Source: Candidatus Dadabacteria bacterium (lineage in GTDB: Bacteria > Desulfobacterota_D > UBA1144 > Nemesobacterales > UBA2774). Taken from it: 46,738 bases of DNA. The position numbers were made by a program, and so were the translations under genes. This document shows, in pieces, positions 42,447 to 46,738 of this stretch. The stretch is taken from positions 1 through 46,738 of the forward strand of contig SMWY01000056.1 of assembly GCA_004356555.1 (NCBI GenBank), in the 5' to 3' direction. The notes below the pieces were generated by a model. It ran no database searches. It was not told the origin of the DNA and worked only from the letters and a program-made list of their open reading frames with translations. Positions within the stretch are counted from its first letter, which is position 1, and each line of letters starts with the position of its first letter.

Positions 42447-42894
42447 CTTCTAATGTTATTGCCTCGTATATATCCTCCTCAGATTCGGACCTCATTAATT
42501 TGGCCCTCAGTTCTGGGTTTTTAAAGACCTTGGATATTCTTGCCAGTATCTGAATATGGGAACCGGCAGAATCTTCTGGGGCGATTAGAGTAATAAAAAA
42601 GTGTGTTGCTTTTTTGTCAAGAGATTCATATTCAATTCCCTCAATACTCCTTCCGAAACCTACAATCATATCTGTAATACCGCTTAGCTTCGCATGTGGG
42701 ATTGCTACTCCCGAATCAACAGCAGTACTACAGAGATTCTCACGTTCAATTAGAACTTCAACTAATCTTTCAGTATTAATATTTGGATAAACTGATGATA
42801 TGTTGTCTGCAAGTTCTTTAATAACGTCTACTTTGCTGGTGGAACGGAGGTGTGGAACTACTGTGTTTAGTTCAAGTATTTCGGCAATTTTCAT
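42430..42894 (-). CDS. ptsN: PTS EIIA-Ntr / fructose-type component
   Basis: The 154-residue protein is an EIIA-Fru/Ntr domain with the phospho-acceptor His67 in DSGVAIPHAKLSGI. VIVAPEDS-type sequence (here LIAPEDSAGSHIQILARIS) follows, as in PtsN. In proteobacteria PtsN, coded beside rpoN, coordinates nitrogen and carbon status and K+ uptake. It lies between hpf and hprK with a 31-base gap after hpf and a 17-base overlap with hprK. Confidence 0.94.
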   Translation of the reverse strand: MKIAEILELNTVVPHLRSTSKVDVIKELADNISSVYPNINTERLVEVLIERENLCSTAVDSGVAIPHAKLSGITDMIVGFGRSIEGIEYESLDKKATHFFITLIAPEDSAGSHIQILARISKVFKNPELRAKLMRSESEEDIYEAITLEDEKYG

Positions 42895-42925
42895 TGTATA
42901 TTTTTTATACTATTTTTGTTAATAC

Positions 42926-43477
42926 TTAGGGCTCAATCAAGATTTTTTGACCTCGTCGGCTTAAATAGATGACATTCATTAAACCATTCTCACTGTTCCT
43001 AAATGCTACAAAATTTGCATCCGAAACCTTAAGTTGAAGTGAAGCTTCTTCTACGGACATTGGTTTTGAAGGCAATTTATGAACTTTTATATCTTCTAAT
43101 TCGTTACTCTCAGATTTTACAGGGAGCCAGGTTTGAATAACGTCTTCTTTGGATTTGGCACCTGTTCTTCTTCTTTCTTTAGTTTTCTTTTCTATCTGCT
43201 TTTTTAGCTGCTTTACTATAGTGCTTACAGCATTGTCTATCGCAGTGTACATGTCATTAGTTTCAACTGAGCTAGTGGCTTTTATGTTTCCACAACTCAC
43301 AGAGATCTCAGCAGTATCCCTGAATTTCTCTGATGATAAAATGAACCTTAATTCTGAGGGGTCCCTCTCTGACTTTACATACCTTTCGATCCTCTTAGTT
43401 TTCTTTAGAGCATATGATTTAATTTTTTCAGAATTCATTGTATTGTTGATGTGTCTAGTAGTTACAGTTACTTTCAT
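42926..43477 (-). CDS. hpf: Ribosome hibernation-promoting factor, long form
   Basis: This 183-residue protein has an N-terminal HPF/YfiA domain (VTVTTRHINNTMNSEKIKSY, SCGNIKATSSVETNDMYTAI) and a long-form C-terminal domain (KPMSVEEASLQLKVSDANFV followed by AFRNSENGLMNVIYLSRRG). The long form dimerises 70S ribosomes into 100S particles in stress or starvation. Its ATG overlaps the rpoN TGA (ATGA), a sign of translational coupling. The cluster order rpoN-hpf-ptsN is widely conserved. Confidence 0.95.
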   Translation of the reverse strand: MKVTVTTRHINNTMNSEKIKSYALKKTKRIERYVKSERDPSELRFILSSEKFRDTAEISVSCGNIKATSSVETNDMYTAIDNAVSTIVKQLKKQIEKKTKERRRTGAKSKEDVIQTWLPVKSESNELEDIKVHKLPSKPMSVEEASLQLKVSDANFVAFRNSENGLMNVIYLSRRGQKILIEP

Positions 43478-45000
43478 TTTGAATTTTCCTTATATTGACG
43501 AGATCTGGTTGAAGAAGAGGGTATTTTAAGTATTTTCCTGTATTTTGCAACAGTTCTTCTTGCAACTTTTATTTTTCTTCTTTCAAATATTTTAGAAATA
43601 TCCTCGTCAGAGTATGGGCTTAGGGGTAATTCACCGTCTATAATATTTTTCATAATCGACTTTACTTTCTCAAAAGAAACATCTTTTCCATTTGATGATT
43701 CAATTCTACGTGAGAATAATGATTTAAGCTCAATTGTGCCCTGAGGTGTTTGGATATATCGTCTGCTGGTAATTCGGCTTACAGTAGATTCATGAACTCC
43801 TACTGACTGAGCTACATCTTTTAATATTAGTGGCTTAATATACTTTTTCCCATGCTCAAAAAAATCACGCTGGACATCAACGATTTTCGATATGATTTTT
43901 TTTACTGTGGCCTCTCTTTCATCGAGACATTTCATTATTCTATGAGCTGCTTCAAGTTTTTCTTTTATGAATTTCTTTGCATCGGGCGGAAGACTTTTTT
44001 CTTTTTTTATAAGGTTTTTGTAATAATTGCTTATTCTAACCTTGGGGAAATCACGGTTTAACTGTATCTGCAATTCATTCCCTACCTTATAGACATAGAA
44101 ATCAGGAACTATATATTTTTCAGAATCTTTAGCAAAGAATGGTCTCCCAGGTCTTGGTTCTAAGGAAGAAATAACTGACATTGCCTCTTGAATCTGTTGT
44201 GCGGAATCTTGAATAATATCCTCAATATTGCTCAAATCATTTTCATTGAGCTCTTCCAAATATTTATCGATCAATTCCAGGACAAGTCCGTCTTCAGGAT
44301 AACCCAAATCAAGCGCCTGAATCTTGAGACATTCCCTTAAATTTCTCGAACAAACCCCTGTGGGATCAAAAGATGACTGAATCTTATGTAAAACTTCTTT
44401 AATTATAGCGATATATTTTTTATCTGAATCCTGGGACGCCTTTTCGGTATTGCAACTTTTTTCATTAGTTATGTTTTCAGATATTCCATTAGTTTGATTC
44501 GCGGATTGCTTGAGGTATATAAGCGCAATCTCCTCAATATCCATCTCTAAATAACCGTCTTCATTGGTGTTGCCTATTATGATTGAGGCTATTTCCTTTT
44601 CTTGAGCTGTGAGAGCTGATAATTTAAGCTGCCATCTAAGGTGATCTATGAGCGATTCCGCTGAGCTTATCCTGTTTTCCCAGGTAGTATCCTCTTGGCT
44701 ATCATCAAAGAATTCTCTTGATGAATAATGTGGAATATCATTGTTTTGATCTCTAAACAGGCGGTCATTGCCCATATTGTTAAAATCAATCTCTTCATTT
44801 GAGCTATCTTCGTTCTTCTCAGTCTGGTCTTGTGATTCTTCTAAGGTAGGATTTTCGATGAGCTGCTCTTCCAAATAATCTTTTAATTCAAGTGTGGTCA
44901 TTTGAATTAGCTTTAGGAATAGCTGCAGCTCTTGAGTTAATACCAACCGTTGTTGTAATATTAGTCTTTGCGAAGTAGTTTGGCTTAAATTTATACTCAT
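43474..45000 (-). CDS. rpoN: RNA polymerase sigma-54 factor
   Basis: Sigma-54 directs RNA polymerase to -24/-12 promoters opened by AAA activators. The 508-residue protein has the Leu/Gln-rich activator-interacting N-terminus (LILQQRLVLTQELQLFLKLI, then LEEQLIENPTLEE), an acidic region II (residues about 55-100), the core-binding domain, a HTH (LILKDVAQSVGVHESTVSRI) and the RpoN box ARRTVAKYRK at 480-489. It heads the cluster hpf-ptsN-hprK-rapZ-manX. An lptB gene, often upstream of rpoN, is absent; a gene-poor 444-base stretch lies there instead. A sigma-54-like promoter sequence in that stretch points at autoregulation. Confidence 0.97.
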   Translation of the reverse strand: MSINLSQTTSQRLILQQRLVLTQELQLFLKLIQMTTLELKDYLEEQLIENPTLEESQDQTEKNEDSSNEEIDFNNMGNDRLFRDQNNDIPHYSSREFFDDSQEDTTWENRISSAESLIDHLRWQLKLSALTAQEKEIASIIIGNTNEDGYLEMDIEEIALIYLKQSANQTNGISENITNEKSCNTEKASQDSDKKYIAIIKEVLHKIQSSFDPTGVCSRNLRECLKIQALDLGYPEDGLVLELIDKYLEELNENDLSNIEDIIQDSAQQIQEAMSVISSLEPRPGRPFFAKDSEKYIVPDFYVYKVGNELQIQLNRDFPKVRISNYYKNLIKKEKSLPPDAKKFIKEKLEAAHRIMKCLDEREATVKKIISKIVDVQRDFFEHGKKYIKPLILKDVAQSVGVHESTVSRITSRRYIQTPQGTIELKSLFSRRIESSNGKDVSFEKVKSIMKNIIDGELPLSPYSDEDISKIFERRKIKVARRTVAKYRKILKIPSSSTRSRQYKENSK

Positions 45001-45046
45001 AATTGCTATTACCCAATGTTTAATTCGAGACCCGATACTAATCTAA

Positions 45047-45074
45047 ATTATAATATAACCTAAACTATATACAA
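45047..45074 (-). promoter_or_regulatory. Candidate sigma-70 promoter of the rpoN cluster
   Basis: On the minus strand: TTGTAT (45074-45069), a 16-base spacer, TATAAT (45052-45047). The -10 is perfect and the -35 is weak. It overlaps the sigma-54-like site below. Confidence 0.4.
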
Positions 45075-45085
45075 GATTTGTGCCA
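45070..45085 (-). promoter_or_regulatory. Sigma-54-like -24/-12 promoter upstream of rpoN
   Basis: Minus strand TGGCACAAATCTTGTA fits TGGCAC-N5-TTGCA except that the conserved C of the -12 GC is T. The spacing is exact. The site ends 69 bases before the rpoN ATG, leaving room for a normal leader. Confidence 0.45.
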
Positions 45086-45444
45086 CTTGAATAAGTATAC
45101 CATAGATTTTAGAATTTTTACGCGTAATAATACGGTATCATTGAGGTTTTACGCAGTTCTTTTATAATTTGGCTTAATATGAGTTCTGATTGTATTTCGA
45201 TGGAGTTAGAGAAATTAGGGGAAATAATAATCTATATAGGGATTTCACTTATATGGTGGGAATAATAGTTCAGTTTTTTCCGAAGATTCCGCACTTAGGT
45301 AAGTTGCCTGGGGGATATTTACTTAAAACGAGAAAACTTTTCTTTTTATTTTCCGCTTACAACATTAATAACTCTCAGTCTGCTTATAACTATAACACTT
45401 ACTTTCTTATCGAGTATTAAGTGATTAGGTGCCCTATAGCTAGC

Positions 45445-46068
45445 TTATAAAGTCTCACTTGGCAGTGCCCATTTCATATCAGAAGAGTGTCTCTTTTCAT
45501 AAATTCTAATCTTATCCTCGTGTTCTAGCGAATGTCCTATCTCATCAAGGCCTTCCAAAAGGCTTTTCTTTTTGTATGGATCTATATCAAAATTTACAGT
45601 CCAGCCTTCATCGTCTGATATTGTTTGAGATCTTAGATCTACCGTTAGTTCATGACCTTTCTTTGAGGCTACAATTTTAAAAAGCTCTTTGACCTTATCC
45701 TCCGCTAAGACGATTGGGAGTATTGCATTTTTAAAACAGTTGTTATAAAAAATATCAGCGAATGAGGGTGCGATGATTACTTGAAATCCATATTCTCTTA
45801 AGGACCACGGGGCATGTTCTCTTGAGCTTCCGCTCCCGAAGTTGTGGCTTGTCAGTAGTATCTTAGCATTCTGATGGTGCTCATGATTGAGTTCAAAGTC
45901 AGGGTTCAGTGTTCCATCTTCTAAATAACGCCAGTCAAAAAATAAGAATTCTCCAAAACCGGTTCTTTCAACTCGTTTTAAAAACTGTTTTGGAATTATT
46001 TGGTCGGTGTCCACGTTGATTCTGTCTAGTGGGGCTACAATACCATGTACTCTTTCTAACGGTTCCAT
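45445..46068 (-). CDS. leuD: 3-isopropylmalate dehydratase small subunit
   Basis: LeuD, with LeuC, isomerises 2-isopropylmalate to 3-isopropylmalate in leucine synthesis. Its 207 residues include VAPLDRINVDTDQIIPKQFL, LLTSHNFGSGSSREHAPWSL and PSFADIFYNNCFKNAILPIV, the swivelling-domain signatures. It begins 13 bases after leuC, so the pair is one operon whose start is beyond the window. Confidence 0.96.
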   Translation of the reverse strand: MEPLERVHGIVAPLDRINVDTDQIIPKQFLKRVERTGFGEFLFFDWRYLEDGTLNPDFELNHEHHQNAKILLTSHNFGSGSSREHAPWSLREYGFQVIIAPSFADIFYNNCFKNAILPIVLAEDKVKELFKIVASKKGHELTVDLRSQTISDDEGWTVNFDIDPYKKKSLLEGLDEIGHSLEHEDKIRIYEKRHSSDMKWALPSETL

Positions 46069-46081
46069 TGTGTTTTCCTCT

Positions 46082-46738
46082 TTATAGTTCTTTCTCTAAG
46101 TCCCAGCCTCTAACATCCACAAAATGTCCTTCAATTGCAGCAGCGGCTGCCATGGCTGGGCTTACAAGGTGCGTTCTTCCACCTTTGCCCTGGCGTCCTT
46201 CAAAGTTTCTATTTGAGGTACTGGCACATCTTTCCCCAGGCTCAAGTATATCGGGGTTCATCCCTAAACACATACTGCATCCTGACTCCCTCCACTCAAA
46301 CCCGGCGTCCATAAATATTTTATCCAGACCGAGCTTCTCGGCCTGCCATTTTATCATCTGTGATCCAGGTACTACCATTGCACTTACTGTCGGGGCCACT
46401 TTTTTGCCCTTTACCACTTTGGCGGCTAGTGTTAAATCTCCAATCCTTGAGTTGGTGCATGACCCGATAAATACCCGGTCCAGTTTTATATCTTCGATAG
46501 GTGTTCCGGCAACAAGTCCCATATACTCCAGTGCGCTAATTGTAGCCTTTTTAGTATTTTCGTCTTCAATATCCTCTGGGTTAGGAATCTTTCCTGTTAC
46601 ATCGAGAACCATCCCGGGATTAGTACCCCAGCTTACTTGCGGTACTATCTTTGCGGCGTCAAAGGTAATTGATTTATCAAATTTAGCCCCTTCGTCGGTC
46701 TTGAGATCTTTCCAGTGCTCAAGCGCATTTTCTAAGTC
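46082..46738 (-). CDS. leuC: 3-isopropylmalate dehydratase large subunit, 5' end outside the window
   Basis: The frame is open to the edge of the window, so this is the last 218 residues of LeuC. It starts LENALEHWKDLKTDEGAKFD and contains PQVSWGTNPGMV, FIGSCTNSRIGDL and SGCSMCLGMNPD. The three cysteines that hold the 4Fe-4S cluster are visible (one in GSCTN, two in GCSMC). NRNFEGRQGKGGRTHLVSPA is the usual C-terminal part. The ATG at 46612 is internal (NPGMV). leuD follows 13 bases later. Confidence 0.96.
   Translation of the reverse strand, partial: DLENALEHWKDLKTDEGAKFDKSITFDAAKIVPQVSWGTNPGMVLDVTGKIPNPEDIEDENTKKATISALEYMGLVAGTPIEDIKLDRVFIGSCTNSRIGDLTLAAKVVKGKKVAPTVSAMVVPGSQMIKWQAEKLGLDKIFMDAGFEWRESGCSMCLGMNPDILEPGERCASTSNRNFEGRQGKGGRTHLVSPAMAAAAAIEGHFVDVRGWDLEKEL

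Larger units (their letters stand above)
45001..45444. other. 444-base stretch without a supported gene, between rpoN and leuD
   Basis: It contains the candidate rpoN promoters near 45047-45085. The remainder is AT-rich. A 76-codon frame at 45190-45420 starts with TTG, has no ribosome site and encodes a low-complexity sequence, so I do not call it a gene. Terminator-like T-rich bases occur near 45340-45350 (CTTTTCTTTTTATTTTCC) without a clear stem. I see no RNA gene. Confidence 0.6.

Noticed and set aside
45190..45420. 76-codon TTG-initiated plus-strand frame upstream of rpoN
   Set aside because: No ribosome binding site, Asn/Tyr/Leu-rich low-complexity sequence (AYNINNSQSAYNYNTYFL) and no known family. 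Chance in an AT-rich gap.
1..46738. tRNA, rRNA, CRISPR, insertion sequences or prophage
   Set aside because: I scanned intergenic regions for tRNA T-loop sequences, spaced direct repeats, transposase motifs and terminal inverted repeats and found none. A covariance-model search was not possible.

Overview
The window reads as ordinary chromosome from an AT-rich, diderm (Gram-negative) bacterium. Evidence for an outer membrane is direct: two beta-barrel porins, TolB, an AsmA-like protein, apolipoprotein N-acyltransferase (Lnt) and a lipoprotein with a clear lipobox. The cluster rpoN-hpf-ptsN-hprK-rapZ-manX, with an HPr kinase in a diderm, fits deltaproteobacterium-like or related candidate phyla better than enterics. 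That placement is an inference, and I cannot name a species. I saw no rRNA, tRNA, CRISPR array, insertion sequence or phage gene.

Layout. 1-2.4 kb: a 5'-truncated porin, a secreted covalent-FMN protein and a four-helix histidine-bearing membrane protein, probably one operon and possibly an envelope electron-transfer unit. 2.4-3.7 kb: a lone protein with an MbcA/ParS-like C-terminus. 4.0-6.4 kb: hisD and hisC; hisD may have a nearly leaderless mRNA. 6.4-9.0 kb (minus strand): lnt, lgt and an unlisted 50-residue membrane protein. 9.1-13.1 kb: an HNH protein, tolB, thpR, a membrane protein and a DUF2461 protein.

13.1-22.3 kb is the most distinctive region. An HxlR/DUF24 regulator with an N-terminal cysteine faces, across two inverted repeats, a same-strand series: DUF5996, a CDGSH/4Fe-4S/CDGSH protein, a cupin, an MhqO-type dioxygenase, an MhqD-type hydrolase, a nu-like glutathione transferase, a pyridine-nucleotide disulfide oxidoreductase, an SDR, a DUF457 membrane hydrolase and an FMN reductase-like protein. 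I read it as a thiol-sensed quinone/electrophile detoxification or hydroquinone-cleavage locus. A carboxylesterase remnant, an OprB-type porin, a dienelactone hydrolase and a 14-helix efflux pump follow at 22.3-26.5 kb.

26.7-38.7 kb holds housekeeping and accessory genes: a large AsmA-like protein, an mscL C-terminal remnant, aat, a nucleotidyltransferase, a DUF962 protein, a glutamine amidotransferase, a LonB-type protease, a zinc alcohol dehydrogenase, a WG-repeat lipoprotein and an EamA transporter. 38.9-45.0 kb (minus strand) holds a NagD-like phosphatase, a small unknown protein and the sigma-54/nitrogen-PTS regulatory cluster. A sigma-54-like -24/-12 sequence lies just upstream of rpoN, suggesting autoregulation. 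The window ends in leuD and the 3' part of leuC.
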